Shown here: positions 1-12,129 of the stretch, in pieces
Layout: every line of letters starts with the position of its first letter
Numbering within the stretch: the stretch's first letter is position 1
DNA from: Perilla frutescens
Taxonomy: Eukaryota > Streptophyta > Magnoliopsida > Lamiales > Lamiaceae
Length of the DNA: 64,000 bases
Direction of reading: 5' to 3'
Assembly: GCA_026008535.1 (NCBI GenBank)
Contig: BRKX01000015.1
Location: 26,929,501 to 26,993,500, forward strand
Notes under the pieces: generated by a model
Database searches by the model: none
What the model was told of the DNA's origin: nothing
The model's input: only the letters and a program-made list of their open reading frames with translations
Translations under genes and position numbers: made by a program

Positions 1-119
1 CTATTACTGCAAAACTAGCAAACACATCAAAAACTCTAAATGATAACAAATAAAACACAAAAGCTATATAAACTATACAACTTAATATTGTAAATATCAT
101 CAATTCATATTCGAAAGTT

Positions 120-503
120 ATGTGAAATACACAACTGTCAACAATGAACCAAAGTCTTTAAATGAAGCTTTATCGAATCCGTACGCTTCATTCTGGAAAG
201 AGGCTATCAATAGTGAAATTAATTCCATTATGTAGAATCATACTTGGGAGTTAGCTGATCTTTCGAAAGGTTGCAAACCCTTAGGATGCAAATGGATCCT
301 AAGAAGAAAGTATAAAGCAGATGACTCTACTGATAAGTTTAAAGATCGTTTGGTTGACGAAGGCCTTAGAAAAAAAAAGTAGTATGATTTTCTCGACACC
401 TACTCACCAGTAACGAGGATTACATCTATTCGGGTGCTTTTGTCGATTAATAAGTTGAGTCAGTATACGAACCTTCATAAAAATATTGAATCAGTTTTAA
501 ACT
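120..503 (+). pseudogene. Copia retrotransposon reverse transcriptase fragment (decayed)
   Basis: Plus-strand translation gives a recognisable Ty1/Copia RVT_2 start: an FWKEAINSEI stretch, then NHTWEL, a KWILRRKYKADDS stretch, and DTYSPVTRITSIRVLL. In-frame stops interrupt it (for example after the SIM stretch and after the RKKK stretch). The match ends near 503, where minus-strand Gypsy sequence begins. The RNase H end of a Copia element continues at 2453, so about 300 codons of RT between the two parts are missing. Dead copy. Confidence 0.8.
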
Positions 504-1297
504 AGGAATTTGGTATTGTGGGTATTTAGAACACAATTTTTTAAATCGATCCCAATATCTATCAAAAGACTCTCTAAAATCCTGTTTAATTCCACATATA
601 GCTTTTCCAATGGAAGCTACTCTAGACGCCGGAAAATATTTTTCAAGAAATTTTTGTTTCATATTTCTCCAAGTTATTATAGATCCCGGTGCTAAACTAA
701 ACAACCATTCATGTGCATTATCTTGTAAAGAGAATGGAAATGCTACAAGCCTAACATATTCCGAATTTTCAACATTTTCCTAATTTTGCACAGTAGAACA
801 AGCAAGTTGGAAATCTTGTAAATGTTTATGTGGATCATCTTCCGGGATAATCATGGAATTTAGGAAGTATATGCATAAAACCAGATTTTAATTGAAAATT
901 TCCATGAGCTTGGGGAAGTGTTATGCATAATGGTCCAAAATCCATTTCTGACGGATTAGCCAATTCACGCAAAGTAGCATTGTTTGCATTATTTCCTCCA
1001 TTGTTGGCTGCATTATTCCCTTGGTTATTAGCCATATTGGATTCTACAGATGATGTTGTATCTTCAAACTCGTGTTCATCGGCAGATTCAGACATGGGAG
1101 TAAGATTGGATGTTGAAGAAGTTGCTTGCTTTGCCTTTTCTGTTTCTTTCCTTCTTTTCCTTGCAGATTTCTCAACTTCAGGATCAAAGATGAGTTCACC
1201 TGTACGAGAAGATTGGGGCATAAACAAAAATAGATAAATTAAACAATGAAATGAAATAAAGATTACTATTGTCATTCCTCGGTAACGGCGCCAATTT
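504..1297 (-). pseudogene. Athila/Tat-like Gypsy gag remnant with primer-binding site
   Basis: Read on the minus strand from about 1230 down to about 504, this gives a retrotransposon gag: a low-complexity NNQGNNAANNGGNNANN region, then LPKFHDYPGR (end of one ORF at about 835). After one in-frame stop comes AHEWLFSLAPGSIITW, KQKFLEKYFP and ESFDRYWDRFKKL, the gag core of plant Gypsy elements. At about 1277-1296 the minus strand reads TTGGCGCCGTTACCGAGGA, close to the Asp-tRNA primer-binding site typical of Athila/Tat elements. The internal region is cut off near 504, so protease, RT and integrase are absent. Confidence 0.75.
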
Positions 1298-2452
1298 TGA
1301 TGCGTTGTTGTCACGTGCTCAAAATAAAATTGTTCCTCCGAATGCCTAAATGGGTGTAGTAGATGAGAAGTACAAGCCGAATCCTCAAGGAACGATGTAT
1401 TCTTCTTTCAACTGTAACTTTTGGGGTTTTGAGAGAATAATTGTTAAACTGATGAAATGAAATAAAATAAAAGTAATCAATATATAAAAATCGGATTGAG
1501 ATTATAATTAATAGTGGTATGCCTTATTTCGTTCATTGGTGCAAAAATATCAATTCAAACATGAAACAAACTAGTTATGGAATACCGGAACCCGCTGACA
1601 CATTCCTCATTTCTCCTTAAGAATCGTTGAACAAAAGACCCATAGTATCCAAACTCTTATTAATTAACAACCTGCAAGAACCCTTAACAGATTTAATTAA
1701 TCAATAGCTTTAGAAATTAGAGAAACCCAGTTATATTACAGGTATACGGACCCGTATGTCCATAATATCCCCATATGCCCACTGACAAAGAAAGTCAGTC
1801 TTACCACTTATCAAACTAATTAGACAATTACAGATCCATCGAATTTTATTGGTTTTAATCCTTAATCAACTAGTTGTATATTGGCCACTACACAATTAAT
1901 CAATTCAGAATATAAACTTGCTATATCGGAGCACAAAAAGTTATCAATGTATGAATTGTGTAAAAGTAATTAAACCTCACGGTATGGGCATACCAGAATC
2001 ATTATAATCTCATCCCAAAAAATAACTTAGCCACTCATATTGAACCCAATACAAGCGATCATTATAAAATATGATGAAGTGGAATTAAAATAAACAACGA
2101 TAAAACTAATAGAGAATGGTCTACAAACTGTATAGAAAATCGAATGCTTCTTCCAAATGACATCTCAACTTTATGTAGGTGAACTTCTTCATCAATCATT
2201 AAGAGCCATTAAATCGCATTAAGTACATATCGTGATATTGGCTACATAATCGCCGATTCCTTGCTCAAAATCGATCCTCCATCATTCTTCCATATCTTGA
2301 TGATTTTCCTTCCATATTTACAACATTATTCCATTCATGTGTTTCACACCTTCCATCTCCACAATATTCCTACAATAACTAAAAATATATTGATTTAAGA
2401 CTCAAATATATAAAAATACAGATAATAAATATGCAATATTTGTGACTTATCA
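1298..2452 (-). mobile_element. 5' LTR of the Gypsy fragment
   Basis: This LTR is inferred from its position next to the primer-binding site. Read on the minus strand it starts TGATAAGTCACAAAT (at 2452) and ends ACGCATCA (at 1298), three bases before the TTGGCGCC site. It is about 1155 bp, TG...CA bounded and non-coding. Copia sequence resumes immediately outside at 2453. The partner LTR is not in the window, so the outer boundary is less certain than the inner one. Confidence 0.6.
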
Positions 2453-3035
2453 ACGAGCAATCCAAGTAAAGAGCATTGGAAAGATTTAGTACGAGTTCTA
2501 AGATACTTGAAGTATACTCTAAACTTAAGGCTACATTATATGAGGTTTCATTTTGTACTTGAAGAGTATAGTGATGCATATTGGATATGAGACACAAAAG
2601 ACTCACTCTCGACTAGTGGATTTGTATTCACTATATGTGGTGATGCAGTGTCATGGATATCCACAAAACAAACATGTATGGCTCGGTCCACCATGGAATC
2701 CGAATTTATCACTCTAGATAAAGGTTGTGAAGAAGTCGAGTGGCTTCGATAGTTTCTTAAGGATATTCCATGTTAGAACAAATCGGTGTCTGCGGTAATG
2801 ATTTACTGTGATATGTAAGCGGCTATCAGAAGGGCACAAACTGTTATGTATAATGGTAAAATTTGATACATACGTTGTAAACATAATACCGTGAGGCATA
2901 TGATCTCAAGTGGGGTTGTTTCTATTGACCATGTTAAGTCAGTGGATAGTCTAGTGAATCCGTTAACCAAAGGGTTAAACTGAGATCAATTGAATAAATT
3001 ACTAGAGAGAATGGGTTTAAAATCCACAATCTGAG
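2453..3035 (+). pseudogene. Copia RNase H / polyprotein C-terminus (decayed)
   Basis: Translation shows SNPSKEHWKDLVRVLRYLK, EEYSDAYW, then the RNase H part LSTSGFVFTICGDAVSW and STMESEFITLDKG, followed by VNPLTKGLN near the end. These are standard Copia landmarks. Several stops interrupt the frame. It is the downstream half of the Copia element whose RT start is at 120-503. The Gypsy insertion and a deletion separate the two. Confidence 0.85.
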
Positions 3036-3597
3036 AATGATTATAGATTTGTAGTGGTAGCCCAATCATGATGGCTGGAGATCCCAAGAACTTGGTTCAA
3101 TGGGATAACTAACCTATAAATGTCCGTGTAGTAGCACTTAGAATGTTAAATCTTCAACCCTTCCCTAGTGTGCAAGCCAAGTGTGGGTCTGCTATTATGG
3201 CGATGGTAAGTATTATGACATTTAATTATTCCTAATACCTGAATGAGGTTGAGTCTAGTAGGATACTCCGAAAGGAGATCACCTATATAAGTGAGAAGTG
3301 TGGTCGCTTCTAAGTGATACTTATGAATTCAAAGATATTGTACATGGCCTGAAACAGATACAAACGTGGGAATATATAATATTTGAGACATTGGTGTTTG
3401 AATACTATTGTCTTTATATATACTAAGAATGAATAGTTCAAAGCACCGCATCCATTAATCAGTTGGTATATTCGATAGCGTTGATAATGGAAGGTTCAAA
3501 GTCGCAAGCTATCTATCCTAGTGCAGATGTGTCTCTAAGGACTAGGTTGTGTGTCTGTATTCATGCATGCACTAATTTCCACTTATGTGGGGGGGGC
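3036..3597 (+). mobile_element. Copia 3' untranslated region and polypurine tract
   Basis: Non-coding stretch between the Copia polyprotein end and its 3' LTR, in the layout common to this superfamily. It ends with the purine-rich tract GTGGGGGGGGC at about 3587-3597, the expected primer for plus-strand synthesis, directly before the TGTTGG of the LTR. No supported gene. Confidence 0.55.
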
Positions 3598-4727
3598 TGT
3601 TGGAAAATTGGATGTACTAAATTGAGTCGTAACTCATTTTATCCGATTTGTGGTGGCCAATATATTTAATTTTGGAAGAATTAAATAGTGCGCGATTGAG
3701 CTACGTTTTTAATAGATAATCGTAGTATTTTTATTTTCTCAAATCTGATTTTTGATGAGTGAGAAATTAATTGTTGACGTTGGTCACAAGATTGAGGATT
3801 TAAGGAGTGTGGGAAAATGTGTTTAAAGCACATTTAATAATCCCAAATTTATTTCTTAACTTAGTTAAAAAGTGCATTTAAGTGTTTAAACACTTAAATG
3901 TAATATCTAATGTGCATAGAGTTGTGAGCTATGAGCCCACATGCATACACACGTGTATGCCCGTCCGTGTCCGAGCCTGTGCCGGTGCTCGGGCTCGGGC
4001 TCGGGCTCATCCTTAGATCTTCGCAATTGAAATTTGGGTATACTTGGGTCTGGCTGAGCTACAATTTTAGAACCTAGAAATGGACGGGTCATTGAACGGG
4101 TCGGCAGATCGAACGTCCAATCCGCTTGTGCACATGGATGGCTCTGCAAGCATCCAAATTCGTAAATCCCAATTGGAGCTGGAGAAGTTTAAGTGGGATG
4201 GGGTGTAACTAGTCACACCTGGCCACTAGTATGTAACTACTGAAGGAGTCAAGATGTTGTAACTCCAGCATGCTGAAAACACAATAAAGGATCTCTCATA
4301 TACCACCAAGTAGTCCTTCTTCTTCTTCGAATCTATTTCTCAGTCCTGCATTATCAAGTTCGTCGGAGTCTTGTCGGAATAGTGGTGCTACTGCCGGAAG
4401 GACGAACATTGTTTCATCTTTGACAAATAGAACATCGAGCTGTGAGCACTAGCCGGAGCGTATTTATCTTGCAGAGAGAGGTCCCCTTGACTCGACTTGA
4501 TTACCAGAATCTGCATATCCAGTTTATTTACATCATTCAAGTTTGTTTCAATTCAGTTTATTGTAATCTACATTTCTACTTCTCTTAATATTATTTGTAC
4601 TTCAGTTGGTTCTGATTCTAGAAGCGTTGTATTACCGTTTACAGAATGTTGATCATGATTTGTTTCATCTCTAGTAGTAAAGCTCATTAACATAAATTAT
4701 TCAAATGTAAGTTTGACAATATTCCAC
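3598..4727 (+). mobile_element. Copia 3' LTR
   Basis: It starts TGTTGGAAAATTGG right after the polypurine tract and ends near CAATATTCCA, a decayed match to the inverse of the start. It contains a CGGGCT hexamer run at about 3987-4010. The length (about 1.1 kb) and position fit the 3' LTR of the Copia element at 120-3597. The right boundary is inferred from the degenerate terminal inverted dinucleotides. The 5' LTR lies outside the window. Confidence 0.55.
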
Positions 4728-5520
4728 TCATTAAGTCGCTAACAAGTTTGAAAATATTGAGTATTTTTTATTCTGTACATTATAGGATTTTTACTTGGTC
4801 GTTTCTATTCTTCTTCTCAAGCGTTTTAAGTGATCTTTTTTACTCTATTTGTTGTATCACACCTATGAACTAACTTCTTTACCCGTGATATTTTACCTTT
4901 AGAAGGATTTTCCAGGGTCATTTTTATACTTCTTGTTTGTAATTTGATGTATTTCCTTTGAAAATAGCTAGTAGTTTATATTGAAAACTTAGAGGAAAAA
5001 TGTAAAACATAAAAAATAAAAATAAAAAACTTATGTTATGAATTTTTTACGGGTCAAAATCCGAATTCAAACTCAAATTCAATGACACATTTTTAATTTT
5101 ATTAATTTTTTTATTATATATAGATCTAAATCTTGAACCATAAAACGACTTCACACAAAAATCCCCAGATTAAAAAGAGGTGGACGAAAGTGCATTGGTG
5201 CAAGCACGGTTGGCATCAACCAAAAACTACACATTTTTGTGGACAATCAATATAACGATAGATCATGGGGAGACATTATATAGTGGCACTTTGCACTATC
5301 TTAGTACAAAATTGTGCCAAAATTGAACAAGAAAGAAAGCCACTTTCCAAAAACCACCTCTAGCCGACACATATGTATGATATATATCATGTTTTATTTG
5401 GATCTCATATTTATAATTATGTAGTTGATTCATTTCATTAAAACAAATACAGAATGATTGTAGATTTTTTTTATATATTTTTTTGTGTTTTCCGTAGAGT
5501 TTTTGTTTGTACTGTATCAG
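4728..5520. other. intergenic, AT-rich
   Basis: No ORF of interest, repeat with clear ends or RNA gene was recognised here. Confidence 0.5.
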
Positions 5521-5528
5521 CTTCTTAG

Positions 5529-6779
5529 CAGTGACGGATCCAAAATTTTAAAATTAAAGTACGGTATATAATTATAAAAATACATATATAGATAAATATT
5601 CTTCATTATTTAAAATTCTACAATTGAAATTATGAAATTAACAAAGAAAATAAATTCAAATAAAAAACTACAAATTCAATTGGGTCCCACAAATACACAA
5701 CAATTAAATAAAATTATAACTTCAATTCAATTGGGTCCTATGAGTCTTTATTTTTTGAAAGTAGTCTATGACACCATCGTCACGAACTTGTAGAAAAACA
5801 TCATTCTCAATTAAAATGATCAAACAATCATTTAATAATTGACCATTCATACTATTTCGCAACTTATTTTTTACTATATAATAATAGTAAAAGTGAAATA
5901 AAATAAGTTAAATATCAAATTTTACTAAGTTTGAGATTGATTAATAATTAATAAACCAAGTTTATCACATTAATTCACATATAATTGACTTGAAGATAGT
6001 ATTAATAATGAGTAATAAAATTGGATATGTCGTTCTCTTCTGGACTAAGGTTTATTTAAATTATATAGTTGTAATTATAGTTATTGTACGGACTAAGAGT
6101 TATTCAAATTGAATATTTTATTTTAATTTAATGGACTAAAGCATACATGGAATAAATGTTTTCTTCTCGTCTCTGAAAATTATATTTCTAATTCAAATTA
6201 TCGCTCTTAAATTTAAATCTCTAAGTCCAAACCTCAATTCAAAATCAAATCTCATTCATGCTTCTAAAATTAAAAAAAAAATGTACATTAACTCAAATTC
6301 TTAATCCAAATATAAAATGCTAATATTTAATTAAAATTTTAATCGGGCACAAAAAATAACTATTTAAAAAACAATAAACATAAACAACAAATCTTATTAA
6401 TAATATACAAAATATCATGAATGAACTGAAAAATAAAACCGATCAATAGTGGTGTTGTTTGTACACTTCTCAATTTAAAATATTGATGTATTTTAGAGAT
6501 TGTTATGAGTTGTATTTTGAAGTATTGAATAGTTATAGCATATATTAATCCAATATTTGTATATGTATGAAATTTAAAAAGGAGTAAGATAGAGAGTCAG
6601 AAATTAATTGTCAGTTGGTTATTGGTTAATATTATTGAGGATGTGATTCACCACCCCTTTTTGTCATAATATTTACCATATGTCAACTAATGTACTTAAC
6701 TGCCGCTTTATTTTCTTTTCATATATATGACCTTATCACTTCTCCAATAACAAAATAGATATAACAATAGCTTTTTTTA

Positions 6780-6819
<40 letters not shown>

Positions 6820-6878
6820 ATAAATTTGAGGTACAATTTTTTTAAATATATATATTTACTAAATTTCATCCGCCCCTG
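5529..6878. mobile_element. non-autonomous hAT transposon (about 1.35 kb)
   Basis: The left end reads CAGTGACGGATCCAAAATTT. The right end, reverse complemented, reads CAGGGGCGGATGAAATTT, so the terminal inverted repeats match at most positions. The flanks are CTTCTTAG (5521-5528) and CTTCTTGG (6879-6886), an 8-bp duplication with one mismatch, as expected for hAT. The CAGGGGCGGA-type terminus is typical of Tip100-like hATs. There is no transposase ORF; the interior is AT-rich and ends in a (TA)n run at about 6785-6813. Confidence 0.8.
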
Positions 6879-6886
6879 CTTCTTGG

Positions 6887-7354
6887 CGTGGTATATACAT
6901 AATGAGTTAAAAAGAATCCGATACAATTAGTTAATTATTCAACTTCTTATTTAACAAATATACTGATCTATTATTTATCATGTAATGCTAAAAATTATTT
7001 TAAAATTGATATAGACACACACACACACACACTCAAATTAAGATATTTATAATAAATGTTCATAAATTTCTTAGTTGTGCAATATACAGATGAAATACTA
7101 GTGTCCATACATAAAATAATAGATCGAATCTCATCCTACGTAATAAACTATAATTAACAACATAGAAAATCTTTTTTTTTTTTTTTTGAGCAAATAGAAA
7201 ACCTATTATTAATGTCAAAGCAATTCATTAATGATCATCAATTGAATAATGACTTCATAGTTCGAAGAGAGTATTATAATGAATTTGATATGATATTATA
7301 CATAGCGCCCTTGAGGGACTTTAATACTGTATCATGATTTGTCATAAGTTAACT
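6887..7354. other. intergenic, AT-rich
   Basis: Contains an (AC)n run at about 7014-7031 and a poly-T run at about 7171-7187. No gene seen. Confidence 0.5.
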
Positions 7355-7440
7355 AAATGTTTGAGGGTAGTTACAATTGATCATATATAAGTAATCTAAA
7401 TGTTTGAGGGTAGTTACAATTGATTATATATAAGTAATCT
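7355..7440. repeat. 43-bp tandem duplication
   Basis: Two nearly identical 43-bp units (7355-7397 and 7398-7440), each starting AAATGTTTGAGGG and ending AAGTAATCT, differ by one base. The second unit runs directly into the SINE target duplication that starts at 7432. Confidence 0.85.
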
Positions 7441-7449
7441 ACGTACATT

Positions 7450-7550
7450 TTTTTTTAACTCACACCCGATCTGATGATATGAGAAGATTCGAATTCGTGA
7501 CTTTTGATGTTCAAACAACCTGACTCCACTACTAAGTCATCCCCATGCAC
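7450..7550 (-). mobile_element. tRNA-derived SINE with 18-bp target duplication
   Basis: On the minus strand a head of the form GGGGATGACTTAGTAGTGG (pol III box A-like) is followed by a box B-like CACGAATTCGAATCT and ends in an oligo-A tail. The insertion is bounded by AAGTAATCTACGTACATT (7432-7449) and AAGTAATCTAGGTACATT (7551-7568), 17 of 18 identical. It is about 100 bp, shorter than the SINEs near 11.3 and 49.8 kb but with the same head layout. Confidence 0.75.
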
Positions 7551-7570
7551 AAGTAATCTAGGTACATTAA

Positions 7571-8928
7571 TAGAATAAAATGTAAATTAATTCCATTGAT
7601 TGATAATTGAGTGAGAGAGAGATTAATAGGGCAGCCGACATACCCAACTGTTACAACCCCACGAGTGATATTGACAATTAAACTTCCACTCAACTCAAGT
7701 ACTTCTCCATATTAGAATTAGAATGTTTTCTAACATATACAGTCTTAAGTCGTAACCAACTGTAACAAAATTGTAATGCGGCCGTCATATTTAACAAATC
7801 TCACTTTATTTAATTCTGTGAATGTACATGCACGTATCCACTATTTTTTTCCCACAAAAATAAGTATCATCTTTAGTTTGACTCTGCAGTCACCCCATAA
7901 TATTTTTCTGTGATTTTGACAATTTCTCCACTCTTCTTATAATTTTCAGCATTCTCTTTTGACTTGCGTTTGAAATTCTGGTGTTTATTCATTCTACTCG
8001 TTGGGAAAAATAAATAAGGGGTATAGTATAGTGGCCCTTTAATTTAATTGACAGGTTATTATTCACATTATATATATATATATGACTCGCTCCATACTAA
8101 ATTGTGACAATATTTGTTAAAGTGAATCAAATCAACGTACAACATATATATGTTAATACGGTCCATATTTCTAATACTCTAGAAATCAAGGCATGCAAAT
8201 GCATGTATATATTAGACTATTAGTAATGTTGTAATATTATCTTATTATTATTATTATTATTATAATAATTAAAAGAAAGTAGTGGGAAAGGACCTTAGAT
8301 TTAAAGTGGATTTTGATGTGATCGTCCAAGAAATTTTGAAGAAAGGGTCCTACAAAGGAGTTTAATGTATTGGCCGGCACATTTTAATATTAGAGACCGA
8401 TCTGTTTGTCTTTGTCCACAAAAATCTATCTACAATGCAATATTATATTCACAAATAAATAAATAATAACACATAAAAAAGCAATAACTATTACTAGACT
8501 ATATTAATTGACGTGTACGGTCCAATATCTAAGGATTTATATGATAAACGCTTTTACGATACTTCCTAGTGGAATTTTCCTACTTCATAGTGTTGCCATA
8601 TATAATTGGATTACCTCTCTAAATCTGCTTTAAATGATATATATTTCAACAATCATTTTTATATTGTCGTCATATGTCATGTGGTACGAGGAGACTATAA
8701 TATTTACACAATATTTATTAAATGTTTTGATTTTAAATAAAATTAAAGGTGTGATAAACTTTACACAACAGTACATTAAGTCGCGCGATTAATATTTCAT
8801 TACTTTTATCAATTTTCATCGCGTTAAAAAGGTGTGGACTGTACGTATGTATCACTATGATGATCGAATATATATCAATTAAAACATTGATGCAATTTTG
8901 TGAGGTTTCTTTACTGTTATGATATTAT
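7571..8928. other. intergenic, AT-rich
   Basis: No gene recognised. It includes a short (ATT)n run at about 8240-8262 and a (TA)n run at about 8069-8084. Confidence 0.5.
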
Positions 8929-9304
8929 GGGTAAATTATTACACTCTTGATACTTATATTTTGGATATTATTTTAAAAATGACCAACTTTTTTAAAATTA
9001 ACAAAAATTTATTCACTTTTTCAAAAAAAAAAAAAAAACATTTAGTCAATTTTAGGGCCCAAAATTCGTACTTAATTGATTATATTTTAATATCTCTATC
9101 TCCCCAACAACGTAGAAAAAAATCATCCAAACAAGAAATATTCAAATACAATCAATTACATATGATTGTCGGACCGTAAAATTGATTAAATGTTATATTT
9201 GCAAAAAAAAAATTAAAAAGTGTGTACTATTTTGTTAATTTTGAAAAAGTAGATCATTTTTTGAAAAAGTATCCAAAGTGTAGATATCAAAGTGCAATTT
9301 ACCC
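8929..9304. mobile_element. fold-back MITE with about 100-bp terminal inverted repeats
   Basis: The left arm begins GGGTAAATTATTACACTC and runs through TTTTTAAAATTAACAAA. The right arm, reverse complemented, begins GGGTAAATTGCACTTTGA and runs through the same AAAATTAACAAA core. Arms are roughly 100 bp and imperfect; the element is 376 bp. It has no coding capacity. Long TIRs suggest a Mutator-like MITE, but no clear target duplication was found. Confidence 0.65.
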
Positions 9305-10414
9305 TAATTGAAAATATCTACATCATTTTCGGAAAAAAAAGAGGAAAATGACTTTTTATCTAATTTTTGTGTCATTATATAAAATTGGCAATTTATCAAG
9401 TACAAAGAAGGAATTAGCTTCTTCCTTTTTTTTTTTTTTATGTTTTTAATTTTTGAAATGGAAGGAGTTGACATATTAGAAATTAGTTAGATGGAAAATA
9501 TTGCCGAATATTCAGTTGTCTAAGTCAACTAATCTACAGTAGTTTGATTATGTTGATTCCAGTTATTCAGAGTTTTTTTTTTAGCAAAGTTATTCAGAGT
9601 TTTGAATTAACTTAAATGGTTAAAATTAATTATACACTACTCCTAAGACAGAAACTAAAAGGGCTTGTTTGGTCTTACGTCAACATCAATTTTCAATTTT
9701 TCAGTATTTCCAGTTCAATTCACGAACTTTATTGGTTTTTGAAAAAATGTAATAATTTTGTAATGATAAATAATTTAATGTTTAGAGTTATAGGTTTGGA
9801 AAATGAAAATATGTTTGTTTGATTATTGTTTTCAATTTAAGATGACAAAATAAAATTTTATGTGGTTGAGATGGATTGATGAATATTTAAATGATAAGTC
9901 ACACTGTACTAATATTTATTATATAATTGAATATATTGTATAGGATTTGAAAATTTGAATTAAAAATAAATAAAACATGCATGTTTTGAATAGTAAAAGG
10001 TTCAAAATTTTGCACATGAAAATAAAACCAAATAAAGTTTTTTTTCCTTTCGAGTGAAATAAGTTTTTCGTGCAAACAGTAAAAACCAACTGAAATTAAA
10101 CCAATATATTGCAGAGAGTAGTGTGTAGTCGGTTTATGGGGCCCATAAACTAGGAGTGAACTATCATTGCATGTAATTAGGGAAATTATTAACTCTTGTT
10201 TATCATCATTAATCAAAGTTGTAAGCATTTTCAAAACCAGTTCAGAAATAATAAATTAATTGTAGCTACTCTTATAAGACACCGTCATACTTTAACAACC
10301 TTCCCAGAAACCAGTGATCATATTATATGAATCTTCAGTAACTAATTAGTAATTAGTATTTGTTGTTGATAATCATTATTTATACTTTTTTTTTATACAC
10401 AACAACAACTTGCA
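9305..10414. other. intergenic, AT-rich
   Basis: Short ORFs only, with no recognisable product. Includes a short direct repeat TTATTCAGAGTTTT at about 9558 and 9590. Confidence 0.5.
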
Positions 10415-11030
10415 GGGATAATTTCACTTTTAGTCCCACTATAATAGGTCAAAACATTTTTTGTCTCATATTTTTCGTTTTTAGTCCCATAGTTTATTAG
10501 CTCGACACTTTTAGTCTCATATCTTACTTTTTTGTCCCATAATTTATTAGCTCGACACTTTTGGTCCCAAATATTTTTATAACATTTTTAGTCCTAAAAC
10601 TAACAGTATATTTTTCTTATTTTTTTCGACGTTTTTCTGTATATTTTGCTGAACAAAAACTGTATATTAGCAAGAAGTTGAAATGGTTTTGTTAGGTATT
10701 TTGCTGGATATTTGTTGGGTATTTTGCTTAATATTTTGTTGAATATTTTGCTTAAATTTTTTGAGATATTATGTTATTTTGTTGGGTATTATGCTGAATT
10801 TTTTGTAGATATTTTCCTCTTTTTTTCTTAATGATTTGCTAAAAAAAATGAAGTCAAAATGTCATTTGAATAAATACACACACACAGACTGCACTTGAGA
10901 CTAAAAATGTTGAAAAAAAAATATTTGAGACTAAAAATGTCGAGCTAATAAAATATGGGACCAAAAAGAAAGATATGAGACCAAAAGTGTTTTGACCCTA
11001 ATCTAGTGGGACTAAAAGTGAAATTATCCC
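10415..11030. mobile_element. long-TIR MITE (616 bp) with degenerate internal minirepeats
   Basis: The left end is GGGATAATTTCACTTTTAG and the right end is CTAAAAGTGAAATTATCCC, a perfect 19-bp inverted match. Similarity continues inward with TTAGTCCCACT, GGTCAAAACA and TTAGCTCGACA for roughly 150-190 bp per arm. The middle (about 10625-10830) is an irregular array around the word ATTTTGCTGAATATTTTG. No transposase. The long TIRs fit a Mutator-like MITE; no convincing 9-bp duplication was seen. Confidence 0.75.
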
Positions 11031-11243
11031 GTTCAAACACGGACTGCTCCAATAATAAGAGGGGCATTTTAGTCAGTTTAATTTCACGCATTTCAATCTT
11101 TATTAACATCACCCTTATTAAATTAAAGTATATATTTCGACATTTTATAGAAATTAGGTATATGTTTCCAATTTTTGGTAGAATAAATTTGACATGAATG
11201 TATATATAATTAGTACAAAGATTATATAAATACAATTAGAAGA

Positions 11244-11479
11244 GGATGCTGCAACATCTGCGTGAGGGGTGTACACTGGGTAAACTCAAATTATGTGTAA
11301 TAGTTTGCAAAATATACAGAAGAGGTAAATTGTACTTGCAGTAGTCTGCAAATCACATAGAAAAAATAAATCATAATTGGAAAATCAAGTGTAACAAGCT
11401 CATACCCAACAATGTAGGTGGGATTTAATCTCTAGATCTTCATTCTCAAATTACATCACTTCACCTATAAGTCATCCTC
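11244..11479 (-). mobile_element. degenerate SINE, same family as 49.8 kb
   Basis: Segment order matches the 49.8-kb SINE: GTACACTGGGTAAA, TGTGTAATAGTTTGCAAA, GAGGTAAAT, AAGTGTAACAAGCTCATACC, GTAGGTGGGATTTAATC and, at the right, CACCTATAAGTCATCCTC. The last corresponds to the minus-strand box A head. It is heavily mutated and has no obvious target duplication, so it is an old copy. Confidence 0.65.
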
Positions 11480-11874
11480 AATCCTAACATTCCCAACATT
11501 TTTTTTTTCATTTTGCTTAGGGTGATTGATGCCTTACTGCTATCGTTCCACTATAATAATGTGTTTTCACATAGATTTATTATGGGTAAATTTCCTTATT
11601 TTTTCCAAAAAATAAATAAAAAATCTAAGTGTTTAATAAATACTCTAAAACCAAACCCCCTCTATTATGATATAATCCATCAAAAAATCTCTTTTGTAGA
11701 GAGTAAATACACTTGCTAAGAAAGAGAGTGGGGTTTTTTTTTACAATATTTGTTAAAATTATAGTATTTGGATAAACTACTATATTTTTGCTATTTTGAT
11801 AATTTCCTAAGTTTCGTATAAATTTTTTAATTTTTTTTAAATATAAATATATTTTATATTATTTGAAAGTTATA

Positions 11875-12128
11875 CTCCCTCCGTTCCAATAGCAATGTCC
11901 ACTTGCTATTGGGCATGGAGATTAAGGAAAAGTAGATTAATTGTTAAAGTAGTGAGTAAAGTAAGTGGGGTCCATTTCTTTAAGGAGTATTATAATAAAA
12001 AGTAATATAAAGTAAGTGGGGTCCACTTTGATGTCGACATTTATTATTTCCATATATGGAAGTAGACTTTGTTATTGGGACAGCCAAATAAGACATTATG
12101 GACATTGCTATTGGGATGGAGAGACTAG
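11875..12128. mobile_element. Stowaway (Tc1/mariner) MITE
   Basis: It starts CTCCCTCCGTTCCAATAGC after a TA dinucleotide and ends with GGACATTGCTATTGGGATGGAGAGA before another TA region. CTCCCTCCGTTCC is the hallmark Stowaway terminus, and the inverted match GCAATGTCCA / TGGACATTGC extends the TIR. About 254 bp, AT-rich, non-coding. Confidence 0.85.
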
Positions 12129-12129
12129 T

